From: an uncultured Eubacteriales bacterium
Lineage (GTDB): Bacteria; Bacillota; Clostridia; Lachnospirales; Lachnospiraceae
Reading direction: 5' to 3'
Assembly: GCA_900319795.1 (NCBI GenBank)
Contig: ONPU01000001.1
Span: 62,001-126,000 of the forward strand
Length of the DNA stretch: 64,000 bases
Made by a program: the position numbers and the translations under genes. The notes beneath the pieces are model-generated. The model was not told the DNA's origin, searched no databases, and saw only the letters and a program-made list of their open reading frames with translations. Of the stretch, positions 8,647 to 17,404 are shown piece after piece. Position 1 is the first letter of the stretch. The number at the start of each line of letters is the position of its first letter.

Positions 8647-10221
8647 ATGTTGAAGGTATTGACATCCGATGAGATGAAGGAATATGACCGCTATACAATG
8701 GAAGAGATCGGCATTCCGTCCGCCTCGCTGATGGAACGGGCAGCTTATGCGTGCGCCGACGAGGCTGAAAAGCTGCTCCAAAAATACGGTAAAGGCAACG
8801 GGAATGCCCCGGAAAAAAGTGCCGGCATCCTTGTGGTCTGCGGAAGCGGTAATAACGGAGGCGACGGGTATGCCTGCGGAAGAATTCTGGCATTAAGAGG
8901 CTTTCGCGTCACATTTCTGGCGGCAGGAAATCCGGAGCACATGAGTGTGGAAGCCCGCCGGCAGGAAGGCATCTGCCGGAAACTCGGGATGTCGATTTTG
9001 AAGGACGCCGAGCCGAACGAGTATGATCTGATCATAGACGCTCTTTTCGGAATCGGCCTGACCCGCCCGGTGGAAGGATCCTACGCTGTACTGATCGGAA
9101 AGATCAATGACGCGGGTGTTCCGGTACTTGCTGTGGATATACCGAGCGGAATCAACGCCGACAGCGCGGAAGTGATGGGCTGTGCGGTAAAGGCGGAAGC
9201 GACGGTGACCATGCAGTATCTGAAGCCGGGACTTCTTCTGGCTCCGGGATGCCGCTTTGCCGGGAAAGCAGTCAGGGCTGACATCGACGTGGTCGCTCCG
9301 GATACGCTTCGGAATACGGATGGCCCTGGAATCTACACGCTCTCCAAAGAGGACCTCGGTATGCTTCCGGCAAGAGACCCGGACGGCAATAAAGGCAGTT
9401 TCGGAAAACTGCTGGTAATCGCGGGAAATGAGGAGATGGCCGGTGCCGCCTTCCTTTCCGCTGCTGCGGCACTGTCCGCCGGTGCCGGCATGGTCAGGAT
9501 TCTGACGCACAAGGCAAACAGGGACGTGCTTCTCACCTTACTTCCTGAAGCACTTCTTACCATATATACAGATGAGGAAGATCTTCTGCGGAAGCTGCCC
9601 GCGGCCCTTTCGTGGAGCGACGCGGTGGTCTGCGGACCCGGCCTGGGAAATTCCGAAAGAACGGCCGCGTGTCTTCGGTATCTGCTGAAAGCCGCGGAGC
9701 TTCCTTTGATTCTGGACGCGGACGCGCTGAATGCGCTCTCCGGAAGCGCGGAACTGCGTTCTTTGCTTCGGAAATACCGGAAGGACGTGATCATGACGCC
9801 TCATGCGGGGGAGATGGCACGCCTTTGCGGTCAGTCCATAACGGATGTCAAACGGGATCCGGTCCGGACAGCCTCATCATTCGCCGGCGAGTTCGGTGTG
9901 ACGATGGTCCTGAAGGATTCCCGCACCGTGACGGCCGGGGCCTGTGGAAGATCCTTTATCAATACAAGCGGAAACAGCGGGATGGCAACTGCCGGATCGG
10001 GAGATGTTCTGAGCGGGATTCTCGGCGCTCTTTGTGCCGGCGCGCATGCTGAAGGGAATCATTTCGTTCCCGTCGAATGGAACGACCCTGTCTTCCTTGC
10101 CGCATATGGCGTGCTTCTGCACGGCTGTGCCGGTGATGAAGCGCAACAGTCTGTCGGACAGTTCGGGATGAAGGCCCGCGATCTGATCGAAGGGCTCCGC
10201 GGTATTTTAAAAAAGAATTGA
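8647..10221 (+). CDS. nnr: Bifunctional NAD(P)H-hydrate epimerase / ADP-dependent dehydratase
   Basis: This 524-residue fusion repairs damaged nicotinamide cofactors. The N-terminal YjeF_N epimerase (about 1-225) has GSGNNGGDGYACGR and interconverts R- and S-NAD(P)HX. The C-terminal ribokinase-like dehydratase (about 235-524) has GSFGKLLVIAGN, GPGLGNS, LILDADALNALS, MTPHAGEMARL and the phosphate loop GMATAGSGDVLSG, and converts S-NAD(P)HX back to NAD(P)H using ADP. The frame is open upstream to 8539, but the ATG at 8647 starts the conserved sequence (MLKVLTSDEMKEYDRYTMEE) and has AAGGAG 11 bases upstream. alr follows, a common pairing in Firmicutes. Confidence 0.93.
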   Translation: MLKVLTSDEMKEYDRYTMEEIGIPSASLMERAAYACADEAEKLLQKYGKGNGNAPEKSAGILVVCGSGNNGGDGYACGRILALRGFRVTFLAAGNPEHMSVEARRQEGICRKLGMSILKDAEPNEYDLIIDALFGIGLTRPVEGSYAVLIGKINDAGVPVLAVDIPSGINADSAEVMGCAVKAEATVTMQYLKPGLLLAPGCRFAGKAVRADIDVVAPDTLRNTDGPGIYTLSKEDLGMLPARDPDGNKGSFGKLLVIAGNEEMAGAAFLSAAAALSAGAGMVRILTHKANRDVLLTLLPEALLTIYTDEEDLLRKLPAALSWSDAVVCGPGLGNSERTAACLRYLLKAAELPLILDADALNALSGSAELRSLLRKYRKDVIMTPHAGEMARLCGQSITDVKRDPVRTASSFAGEFGVTMVLKDSRTVTAGACGRSFINTSGNSGMATAGSGDVLSGILGALCAGAHAEGNHFVPVEWNDPVFLAAYGVLLHGCAGDEAQQSVGQFGMKARDLIEGLRGILKKN

Positions 10222-10246
10222 AGCCGCTCTCAGGTATAAACATACG

Positions 10247-10266
10247 GTTTTACTGTAAACCTTTTC
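10247..10266 (+). terminator. Weak terminator-like hairpin after nnr
   Basis: GGTTT (10247-10251) can pair with AAACC (10257-10261) around a small loop, followed by TTTTC. The stem is short, so termination would be inefficient. It lies just upstream of the alr promoter element. Confidence 0.3.
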
Positions 10267-10273
10267 GAAAATG

Positions 10274-10282
10274 TGCTAGAAT
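10274..10282 (+). promoter_or_regulatory. Extended -10 promoter for alr
   Basis: TGCTAGAAT is an extended -10 (TGn plus TAGAAT at 10277-10282) lying 57 bases before the alr start. No good -35 hexamer is visible 16-18 bases upstream, in line with extended -10 promoters. Confidence 0.5.
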
Positions 10283-10338
10283 ATTTCTTCGGCATACGAA
10301 TAAGAGGTTTGCCACTTAATAGAAAAGAGGAAAGGCCA

Positions 10339-11511
10339 GTGAAAAAACACAGCCGCATTACGGCAGAGATCAGCTACGACGCTCTGGATCACAACATGAA
10401 CGTCATGCTGGACAGACTCAAACCGGGCACTTCATTCTGCCCTGTAGTAAAGGCAGACGCGTACGGACACGGTGCGCTTCAGATTTCCAGACGCCTTCAG
10501 AGCATGCCGTCCGTATGGGGATTTGCTGTCGCGACATGCGAAGAGGCCATGCAGCTTCGCCGCGGCGGAATCATGAAGCCGATTATCCTTCTCGGATACG
10601 CGTTTCCGGAATCCTATGAGGATTTAGTGGACTATGATATCCGCCCCTGCATTTTTGATATGGAAAGCGCGAAAGAACTTTCCATGTGCGCAAGAAGCCT
10701 CCAGAAAGACGCGATTGTTCATATCGCCGTGGACACGGGAATGTCCAGAATCGGTTTTTCACCAGAACTCGCGTCCGTCAATACCATTCTCGAGATCGCG
10801 TCTCTTCCGGGAATTCAGGTCGAGGGGCTGTTCACTCATTTCGCGAGAGCGGATGAAACGGATATGTCCAATGCAGCCAAACAGCTGAATCTCTATCTGC
10901 GCTTTGAGAAAACGCTTCGCAACAAAGGCTTCAAAGTGCCGATCCGCCATGTGTCGAACAGCGCCGCGCTCATGAGGATGCCCGAAGCCAATATGGATAT
11001 GGTCCGTCCGGGAATTACGATGTACGGACTGATGCCTTCGGATGAGATCCGGGAGGAAGTCGGAGATCTTCAGCCGCTTATGACTTTAAAATCCCATGTG
11101 AGCTTCGTGAAGACGCTTCCCGCGGGAAGAGCGATCAGCTACGGCGGAACCTTCGTCACTTCCGCGGAAACAAAAGTCGCGACTGTTCCGGTCGGCTACG
11201 CGGACGGGTATCCGAGGATGCTTTCCGGAAAGGGAACGGTTCTCATTCACGGTCAGAGAGTGCCGATTCTCGGAAGGGTCTGCATGGATCAGTTTATGGT
11301 CGATGTCACGTCTCTGCCTGATATCCAAAGAGGAGACGAAGTGGTTCTCATCGGCAAGCAGGGAAGCGAATGCATCACTGCCGAAGAACTCGGGAATTTA
11401 AGCGGCCGCTTCAACTATGAGCTGGTTTCGGAAATCAATAAGAGAGTTCCCCGGAATTATATGCTTTCCGGCCAATGTGTGGAACAGCTTGATTATTTGG
11501 ACAGGGTATGA
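10339..11511 (+). CDS. alr: Alanine racemase
   Basis: This 390-residue PLP enzyme makes D-alanine for peptidoglycan. The PLP lysine is in VVKADAYGHG (about residue 39), the N-terminal TIM barrel has HIAVDTGMSRIGF, and the catalytic tyrosine is in AISYGGTFV (about 265-270). The metal/active-site segment GRVCMDQFMVDVT follows. The frame is open upstream to 10273, but AGAGGAAAGG precedes a GTG at 10339 that starts the conserved KKHSRITAEISYDAL; this GTG is the preferred start. It lies between nnr and yebC and probably has its own promoter. Confidence 0.94.
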   Translation: MKKHSRITAEISYDALDHNMNVMLDRLKPGTSFCPVVKADAYGHGALQISRRLQSMPSVWGFAVATCEEAMQLRRGGIMKPIILLGYAFPESYEDLVDYDIRPCIFDMESAKELSMCARSLQKDAIVHIAVDTGMSRIGFSPELASVNTILEIASLPGIQVEGLFTHFARADETDMSNAAKQLNLYLRFEKTLRNKGFKVPIRHVSNSAALMRMPEANMDMVRPGITMYGLMPSDEIREEVGDLQPLMTLKSHVSFVKTLPAGRAISYGGTFVTSAETKVATVPVGYADGYPRMLSGKGTVLIHGQRVPILGRVCMDQFMVDVTSLPDIQRGDEVVLIGKQGSECITAEELGNLSGRFNYELVSEINKRVPRNYMLSGQCVEQLDYLDRV

Positions 11512-11535
11512 TAAATTTCGTTAAGAAAATAAACC

Positions 11536-11570
11536 GAAGCGCTGATTCCAAAAAGACTCAGGGCTTCTTA
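11536..11570 (+). terminator. Terminator-like hairpin after alr
   Basis: GAAGCGCTGA (11536-11545) pairs with TCAGGGCTTC (11558-11567), with one mismatch and a 12-nt loop, followed only by TTA. It is a stable stem with a poor T-tract, so termination is uncertain. Confidence 0.4.
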
Positions 11571-11610
11571 TGGTTCATTTAAAATAAAATAGCAAGGGAG
11601 TACATGAAAA

Positions 11611-12345
11611 ATGTCCGGACATTCAAAATTTGCCAATATTAAACATAAGAAAGAAAAAAATGATGCCGCGAAGGGCAAGATCTTTACGATTATCGGCCGT
11701 GAAATCGCCGTGGCGGTCAAGGAAGGCGGACCGGATCCGGCCAACAACTTCAAGCTGGCAGCCGTCATCGCGAAGGCCAAGCAGAATAACGTTCCGAACG
11801 ATACAATCGAACGCGGCATCAAGAAAGCAGCCGGAGACAACGGCGGTGCCGAATACGAACAGCTCACTTATGAAGGCTACGGCCCGGGCGGTGTGGCAGT
11901 GATTGTACGGACGCTTACGGATAACAAGAACAGAACCGCCGCGGCAGTGAGAGCTGCGTTTTCAAAGGGAAACGGCAACATCGGTACGCCCGGAAGCGTC
12001 TCGTTCATGTTTGACGAGAAGGGCCAGATCATCATCGACAAGGAAGAGTGCGACATGGATCCGGATGATCTGATGATGGCCGCTCTGGATGCCGGAGCCG
12101 ATGATTTCAGCGAAGAAGAGGACAGCTATGAGATCGTATGTGATCCGTCCGCGTTCGCGGGAGTCGTCAAGGCGCTTGAGGAACAGAACATTCCGATGGC
12201 TGAGTCCGAGATTACTATGATTCCTCAGAACTATGTATCGCTTTCGGATCCTTCACAGATCGGATCTCTTCAGAAAATCCTGGATCTTCTGGATGAAAGC
12301 GACGACGTCCAGGACGTCTATCATAACTGGGACGGGGAAGAATAA
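11611..12345 (+). CDS. yebC: YebC family translational/transcriptional regulator
   Basis: This 244-residue protein begins MSGHSKFANIKHKKEKNDAAKGKIFT and shows the three-part YebC/PmpR fold, with NVPNDTIERGIKKA and YEGYGPGGVAVIVRTLTDN. Family members were annotated as DNA-binding regulators. More recent work on YebC homologs links them to relief of ribosome stalling, so a translation role is plausible. AAGGGAGTAC lies ahead of the ATG. It is immediately upstream of the BacA-like gene (25-base gap) and the two may be cotranscribed. Confidence 0.93.
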   Translation: MSGHSKFANIKHKKEKNDAAKGKIFTIIGREIAVAVKEGGPDPANNFKLAAVIAKAKQNNVPNDTIERGIKKAAGDNGGAEYEQLTYEGYGPGGVAVIVRTLTDNKNRTAAAVRAAFSKGNGNIGTPGSVSFMFDEKGQIIIDKEECDMDPDDLMMAALDAGADDFSEEEDSYEIVCDPSAFAGVVKALEEQNIPMAESEITMIPQNYVSLSDPSQIGSLQKILDLLDESDDVQDVYHNWDGEE

Positions 12346-12370
12346 TTACATAGGGGAGTATAAGTAATTC

Positions 12371-13237
12371 ATGGATTATCTGGTATCACTTCTCCTCGGG
12401 TTTCTTCAGGGAATTCTCGGGGCTCTGCCGGTCAGTTCTTCAGGGCATATGGCTTATGCGGAACAGCTTTTCGGAACCAGAAGTGATTCCGTCCTTCTTT
12501 ATGCGTTCGGGCATCTGGGAGCCATGGCAGCCGCCGCGTCGATTCTGAAAAAGGATATGCGGATGCTGATCTATGAGACCTTGAGGCTGTTCGGAACGGG
12601 AATCCGGAAGACCGGATACGCGGTGAGCGGAAGAGACGAGCCCGCTTTTACGAAAGGCGGGGGAAATTACAGGAAACTTGCTTCTTCCTGCAATATCTGC
12701 TTCTGGGTCTCTCTGGTACTCATGCTGATCCTCAGAATTCCCACCGGGAATATGTTTCTTTCCGTATTCTCAGTGGCTATCGCGTTTCTGATCAGCGGAG
12801 TCGTGCTTCTCGTCGCGTCAAGGATCCCGGGCGGAACGGCTCAAATGAGGGACCTTCCCGCGAAAGCGGCTGTTTTTATGGGAATAGGAGCGGGGCTCGG
12901 AATTCTGCCGGGCATCTCCGGAATCGCGCTGATGCTGACGGTATGTCTGGCCTGCGGAGCAGGTAAGAAAGCGGCGATCCGCGTTTCGTATCTGTTCTCG
13001 GTCTTTCCGGCCGCCGCGTTCGCAGTCGTGACGCTGGGATTCGCGGCCGCGGGAGGAAGGATGGATATCAATCTGACAATTCAGATGATCATCGCGCTGA
13101 TCGGAGCATATATTAGCGGAAGGATCTTTATGAGATCGCTGATGCTGTTTACAATCAAATCCGAAACCGTTCTTTTCGCGGTCTATAACTTTGTGTTTGC
13201 CGTTATAGGATTGATTCTTCATTTTATGTCGGCATAA
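12371..13237 (+). CDS. BacA/UppP-like membrane protein with degenerate catalytic motifs
   Basis: This 288-residue protein has about eight hydrophobic segments and aligns with undecaprenyl-diphosphate phosphatase (BacA/UppP). Its N-terminus reads LGFLQGILGALPVSSSGHM, where active enzymes have the pattern E-G-x-T-E-F-L-P-(V/I)-S-S. The first Glu is Gln13 here and the essential second Glu is Gly17. The second motif, normally PG-x-S-R-S-G, reads PGISGIALM and has lost the Arg-Ser pair. SSSGH is kept. The fold therefore seems retained but the phosphatase chemistry doubtful. It may be a lipid-carrier-related pseudoenzyme, transporter or regulator. The start ATG follows GGGGAGTATAAG. It lies between yebC and ftsK. 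Confidence 0.75.
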   Translation: MDYLVSLLLGFLQGILGALPVSSSGHMAYAEQLFGTRSDSVLLYAFGHLGAMAAAASILKKDMRMLIYETLRLFGTGIRKTGYAVSGRDEPAFTKGGGNYRKLASSCNICFWVSLVLMLILRIPTGNMFLSVFSVAIAFLISGVVLLVASRIPGGTAQMRDLPAKAAVFMGIGAGLGILPGISGIALMLTVCLACGAGKKAAIRVSYLFSVFPAAAFAVVTLGFAAAGGRMDINLTIQMIIALIGAYISGRIFMRSLMLFTIKSETVLFAVYNFVFAVIGLILHFMSA

Positions 13238-13292
13238 AGAAAACGGACAATCTGTGAGAAGAACGTCGGTAGTACGTCAATCGGGGGTATGA

Positions 13293-16016
13293 ATGGCTAA
13301 GGGGAGAAGCCGCACAACTGCAAAAACCAAAACAGCCGGAAAAAGCACTGCAGCAAAGAAAAGCAGTACTTCGAGGAACACAAAAGAGACAGCGGAAGTC
13401 TACACGGACTACAGAGTCGGACAGGAGATCCGGATCTGTATCGTCGCGGCGTGCGCTGTTCTTCTTATGCTTGGAAATTTCGGCTTTGGGGGAAAGGCAG
13501 GGGAGGTCGCGAGCAATGTTCTCTTCGGACTGTTCGGCCTTGGGGCATGGATCTTTCCGCTTGTCCTCTTTTTCGCCTTCGCGTTTTATATTGCCAATTC
13601 ACTTAATCCACTGATCGTGCGGAAAATGATCGGCCTCATTCTGCTCTTTATTTTCACGTGCGCGTTTGTTCATCTTCTTACACTCGGCTATGAAAAGACC
13701 GACAGCATTCTTTCCTACTATACGATCTCATCCGAGGATCATACAGGCGGAGGACTGTTCGGAGGATTTTTCATTTTTATTTTCGGCTACGCGTTTTCGG
13801 CTGTCGGTGCCTATGTGCTGACGGTATGCGGACTTATTATTTCGGCAATTATGCTGACACAGAGGCCGCTGATTTCCGATGTCGGAAGAACCGGCAGAAA
13901 GATCAGAAGACGCCAGATCGAAAAGCGCAGGGCCGCGATGAAGGAACGCGTTAGAAGGGAAAGGGAAGAAGCTTACGAAGAGGAAGAGCATACGTTTACT
14001 CCTCTTGAGATGGTGACCCTCGAACAGCGGTCCGAACATAAGAAAGCGGACAAAAAGCGGGGGACAGCACAGAAGAAGGAATCCGCATCAAAGACGTCCG
14101 CGTCAAAGAAAACTCCGGCGAAAACGGCTGAAATGAAACCGGAACTCACGGAAAGTGCGGAACCGAAAGCGGACAAGTTCGAAATGGAACAGATTCTGCC
14201 TAAAGAGAAGGGGATGCCCGCGTTTGAATTCCGGGATATTACAATTCCCGAGATCGACGACGGGAGCAGCTCTTATTCCGAGGGGACGGACTTTACCATG
14301 CCGACATTCCTCGAGTATGCCAAAACCGCTTCGACAGATGAGAAGCCGTTATCCAAGGAGCCTGCCGGCCTTTTTCCAACCGACGAGCCTCTTTTTGACA
14401 ATCAGCCTTCTTCGGAGATCCTTCCGAATGCGGATGAGGTGAAAACGGAGGAAGAGGAAAAGCCGGAAAAACTGAAACCGCTTTCCCCGGAAGAAAAGCA
14501 GAAGGGGATTGATCATATATCCCTTGAAATTGCCGAAGGCGAAAAGGAGAAGCCGGAGTACAAATTCCCGCCGATCCGTCTCCTGAAAAAAGGGAAGAAA
14601 ATGAAGGGCGATTCCAGACAGTACCTGATGGAGACAGCCTCGAAACTTCAGAAGACACTGGAGACGTTCGGCGTCAATGTCAAGGTTGTCAATGTCAGCC
14701 GCGGTCCTACGGTCACCCGCTATGAACTTCAGCCTGAAATGGGTGTGAAGGTGAGCAGGATCGTGAACCTGCAGGACGATATCAAACTGAACCTGGCGAC
14801 TTCCGAAATCCGAATTGAAGCCCCGATTCCGGGAAAGGCCGCGGTGGGAATCGAGGTTCCGAACAAGGAAACGGCTGCGGTGATGCTGAGGGATATCATT
14901 GATACGGATGAATTCCGGGAGAGTAAAGCGACCCTGGCCTATGCCGTAGGAAAGGATATCGCCGGCAAACCGATTATTACGGATATCGAAAAGATGCCGC
15001 ATCTGCTGATCGCGGGCGCGACGGGATCCGGTAAATCCGTCTGTATCAACACCCTGATTGTCAGTATCCTTTACAAGGCGAAACCTGAGGACGTCAAGAT
15101 GCTGATGATTGACCCGAAGGTCGTCGAGCTGAAAGTATACGACGGAATTCCGCATCTGCTGATTCCGGTCGTGACCGACGCGAAAAAGGCTGCCGGCGCG
15201 CTTAACTGGGCTGTTCAGGAGATGACGGACCGCTATAACAAATTCGCGGCCTATCCGGGTGTAAGAGATATTCAGTCCTATAACGAGAAGATCGCGAAAC
15301 TGAATGAGGGCGTTCCGGAAGAGGAAAAACTGAAAAAGATGCCGCGAATCGTGATCATTGTGGACGAGCTCGCGGATCTGATGATGGTAGCCAGCTCCGA
15401 AGTCGAAGATGCGATCTGCCGTCTGGCCCAGCTGGCAAGAGCAGCCGGTATGCATCTTATTATCGCGACGCAGCGTCCGTCCGTAAACGTCATTACCGGC
15501 CTTATCAAAGCCAATATGCCTTCGCGTATCGCGTTTGCCGTTACCAGCGGTGTCGACAGCCGGACCATTCTGGATATGCACGGAGCGGAGAAGCTGCTCG
15601 GAAAAGGCGATATGCTGTTCTATCCGCAGAACTATCCGAAACCGGCGCGTGTCCAGGGATCCTATGTGTCCGACGAAGAGATCACTTCCGTCGTTCAGTT
15701 CCTCACTTCGGAAACGGAGGCTGTGGAATACAGCAAAGAGGTAGAGGAACAGATCGAAAGCGGAAGCTCGGCTTTGATCAGGGAAAATGAAGCCTCAGAC
15801 AGTGACCGTGACGAATATTTTGCCGAAGCGGGCTATCTGATTATCGAAAAAGACAAGGCTTCGATCGGTATGCTGCAAAGGGCATTCAAGATCGGATTTA
15901 ACAGAGCGGCCCGTATCATGGATCAGCTTGCGGACGCAGGGGTCGTGGGCAGCGAAGAAGGGACGAAACCCAGAAAGATCCTGATGACCAGGGAAGAGTT
16001 TGAAGCAGTAATATAA
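13293..16016 (+). CDS. ftsK: DNA translocase FtsK/SpoIIIE
   Basis: This 907-residue protein has a basic N-terminus rich in Lys, Thr, Ser and Ala (1-35), four or so membrane segments (about 45-185), a long charged linker (about 190-430) and the hexameric RecA-like motor. The motor has Walker [13 protein letters not shown] (about 575), Walker [14 protein letters not shown] and [12 protein letters not shown]. The C-terminal winged-helix gamma domain, ending with [20 protein letters not shown], reads KOPS/SRS-like DNA polarity signals. It pumps chromosomal DNA through the division septum or into the forespore. The start has CGGGGG 9 bases upstream. The zinc-ribbon gene follows after 12 bases. Confidence 0.94.
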   Translation: MAKGRSRTTAKTKTAGKSTAAKKSSTSRNTKETAEVYTDYRVGQEIRICIVAACAVLLMLGNFGFGGKAGEVASNVLFGLFGLGAWIFPLVLFFAFAFYIANSLNPLIVRKMIGLILLFIFTCAFVHLLTLGYEKTDSILSYYTISSEDHTGGGLFGGFFIFIFGYAFSAVGAYVLTVCGLIISAIMLTQRPLISDVGRTGRKIRRRQIEKRRAAMKERVRREREEAYEEEEHTFTPLEMVTLEQRSEHKKADKKRGTAQKKESASKTSASKKTPAKTAEMKPELTESAEPKADKFEMEQILPKEKGMPAFEFRDITIPEIDDGSSSYSEGTDFTMPTFLEYAKTASTDEKPLSKEPAGLFPTDEPLFDNQPSSEILPNADEVKTEEEEKPEKLKPLSPEEKQKGIDHISLEIAEGEKEKPEYKFPPIRLLKKGKKMKGDSRQYLMETASKLQKTLETFGVNVKVVNVSRGPTVTRYELQPEMGVKVSRIVNLQDDIKLNLATSEIRIEAPIPGKAAVGIEVPNKETAAVMLRDIIDTDEFRESKATLAYAVGKDIAGKPIITDIEKMPHLLIAGATGSGKSVCINTLIVSILYKAKPEDVKMLMIDPKVVELKVYDGIPHLLIPVVTDAKKAAGALNWAVQEMTDRYNKFAAYPGVRDIQSYNEKIAKLNEGVPEEEKLKKMPRIVIIVDELADLMMVASSEVEDAICRLAQLARAAGMHLIIATQRPSVNVITGLIKANMPSRIAFAVTSGVDSRTILDMHGAEKLLGKGDMLFYPQNYPKPARVQGSYVSDEEITSVVQFLTSETEAVEYSKEVEEQIESGSSALIRENEASDSDRDEYFAEAGYLIIEKDKASIGMLQRAFKIGFNRAARIMDQLADAGVVGSEEGTKPRKILMTREEFEAVI

Positions 16017-16028
16017 AGGGGTTTTGAA

Positions 16029-16508
16029 ATGAATTCATTGCCTGCTGAGAGAAAACACATCAAGTGTTCGGAGTGCGGATGTGAGATTCCGGAAGGAGTA
16101 CTGACGTGCCCCGAGTGCGGGGCCGAAGTGGTGCTCGTGCCCGAATATCTTTCGGAAGATATGCAGCGTGAACAGCTGCGAAGAGAAAAAGCAGAGGAGA
16201 AACGGCTTTTAAGGGAACAGGAGGAACGAAGGGAAAGACGCCGCAGGGAGCATATGATGAAGCCCCATGTGCGCGTGATCCTGACGGTCTGCGCCCTGAT
16301 TCTTGCTTTTGTGCTTTTTCATTTCGCGGTTTATCTGATAGATTTACACAGTGAAAAAACCTTTGCGGGACAGACGTTTATTACAAAGGAAAGCGATCTG
16401 TCCGAATATGAGGCTGACGATGACGAAGAAGACGGACAGGATGAAGAGGCTGAAGGCAAAGGGCAAACAGATTCTTCCGGAAATACCGGATCGGAGGTAA
16501 CACCATAA
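16029..16508 (+). CDS. Zinc-ribbon, single-pass membrane protein of unknown function
   Basis: This is a 159-residue protein. An N-terminal zinc ribbon has two CxxC knuckles (CSECGCEI at about 14-21 and CPECGAEV at about 28-35). It is followed by a highly charged Arg/Glu helix (about 50-80), one membrane helix (VILTVCALILAFVLFHFAVY, about 84-103) and an acidic, low-complexity outer tail. The topology suggests a cytoplasmic zinc ribbon and an extracytoplasmic acidic tail. Its stop TAA overlaps the nfnA ATG by one base, implying translational coupling. No function can be named. Confidence 0.75.
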   Translation: MNSLPAERKHIKCSECGCEIPEGVLTCPECGAEVVLVPEYLSEDMQREQLRREKAEEKRLLREQEERRERRRREHMMKPHVRVILTVCALILAFVLFHFAVYLIDLHSEKTFAGQTFITKESDLSEYEADDDEEDGQDEEAEGKGQTDSSGNTGSEVTP

Positions 16509-17383
16509 TGTTCAAAATTCTTCAGAAAACACAGTTGAGCGCTGTAGTCTGGGAGATGGTTGTGGAAGCGCCGCTTCTGGCCGCCCATGCTCAGCCGGGC
16601 CAGTTCCTGATTGTCCGGAAGGACGAAGAGGGAGAGAGAATCCCGCTTACGATCTGTGATTACGATCGTGAAAAGGGAACCGTAACGATCGTTTTTCAGC
16701 CGGTAGGGGTATCGACCTCAAAGTACCTGGAGCTCAACGCCGGAGATTCCTTCACCGATGTCGTAGGCCCGTTGGGGAGACCGTCCGACCTTCTGGAGAT
16801 GAGTGACGAAGAACTGAAATCAAAGAAGTTCCTGTTCGTATGCGGAGGTGTGGGTACGGCACCTGTCTATCCGCAGGTCAAATGGCTCCATGAAAGAGGC
16901 ATCAGCGCGGATGTGATCATCGGCTGCAGGACAAAGGACCTGCTGTTCTATGAAGACCGTATGCGCGAGGTTGCGGGAAATCTTTACATCACAACGGATG
17001 ACGGCTCCTATATGCACAAAGGTGTTGTCACTACGGTGATCGATGAGCTGATCGAAGAGGGAAAGACCTATGATCACTGCGTTTGCATCGGACCGATGAT
17101 CATGATGAAATTCTGTACGCTTACCACGAAAAAGTACAACATCCCCACGATTGTATCGATGAACCCGATTATGGTGGACGGCACCGGAATGTGCGGCGCC
17201 TGCCGTCTGACCGTGGGAGATGAGGTGAAATTCGCATGTGTGGACGGGCCGGAGTTTGACGGACATCTGATCAACTGGACCGAATGCATGAAACGCTCCC
17301 AGATGTATAAAACCGAAGAGGGAAAGGCAATGCTCCGCTATCAGGAGGGAGCTACGCACGAAGGCGGCTGCGGTAACTGCTGA
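16508..17383 (+). CDS. nfnA: NfnA: ferredoxin-NADP+ reductase alpha subunit (FAD/NAD-binding)
   Basis: This 291-residue flavoprotein has an N-terminal FAD-binding beta-barrel (LTICDYDREKGTVTIVF), an NAD-binding domain (FLFVCGGVGTAPVYPQVKWL near 110-130) and a C-terminal cysteine cluster, GMCGACRLTVGDEVKFAC (about 225-242), that binds a 2Fe-2S centre. Such proteins (SudB-like) pair with a GltD-like partner. The immediately downstream gene supplies it, so this is best read as NfnAB, an electron-bifurcating NADH-dependent reduced ferredoxin:NADP+ oxidoreductase in the cytoplasm. A dihydroorotate dehydrogenase electron-transfer role (PyrK) is less likely because no pyr gene is adjacent. Confidence 0.87.
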   Translation: MFKILQKTQLSAVVWEMVVEAPLLAAHAQPGQFLIVRKDEEGERIPLTICDYDREKGTVTIVFQPVGVSTSKYLELNAGDSFTDVVGPLGRPSDLLEMSDEELKSKKFLFVCGGVGTAPVYPQVKWLHERGISADVIIGCRTKDLLFYEDRMREVAGNLYITTDDGSYMHKGVVTTVIDELIEEGKTYDHCVCIGPMIMMKFCTLTTKKYNIPTIVSMNPIMVDGTGMCGACRLTVGDEVKFACVDGPEFDGHLINWTECMKRSQMYKTEEGKAMLRYQEGATHEGGCGNC

Positions 17384-17404
17384 AGCTTTGGAAGGAGAAT
17401 CAAT

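Noticed and set aside
14349..15581. A 410-codon minus-strand frame opposite ftsK, and similar long antisense frames opposite rqcH, icd, miaB and oadA
   Set aside because: Their composition (His/Arg/Phe-rich) is typical of reverse complements of biased codons, and each lies wholly inside a confidently assigned gene.
16508..17383. PyrK (dihydroorotate dehydrogenase electron-transfer subunit)
   Set aside because: Fold and cluster would fit, but the partner gene is GltD/NfnB-like and no pyrimidine gene is adjacent, so NfnA is preferred.
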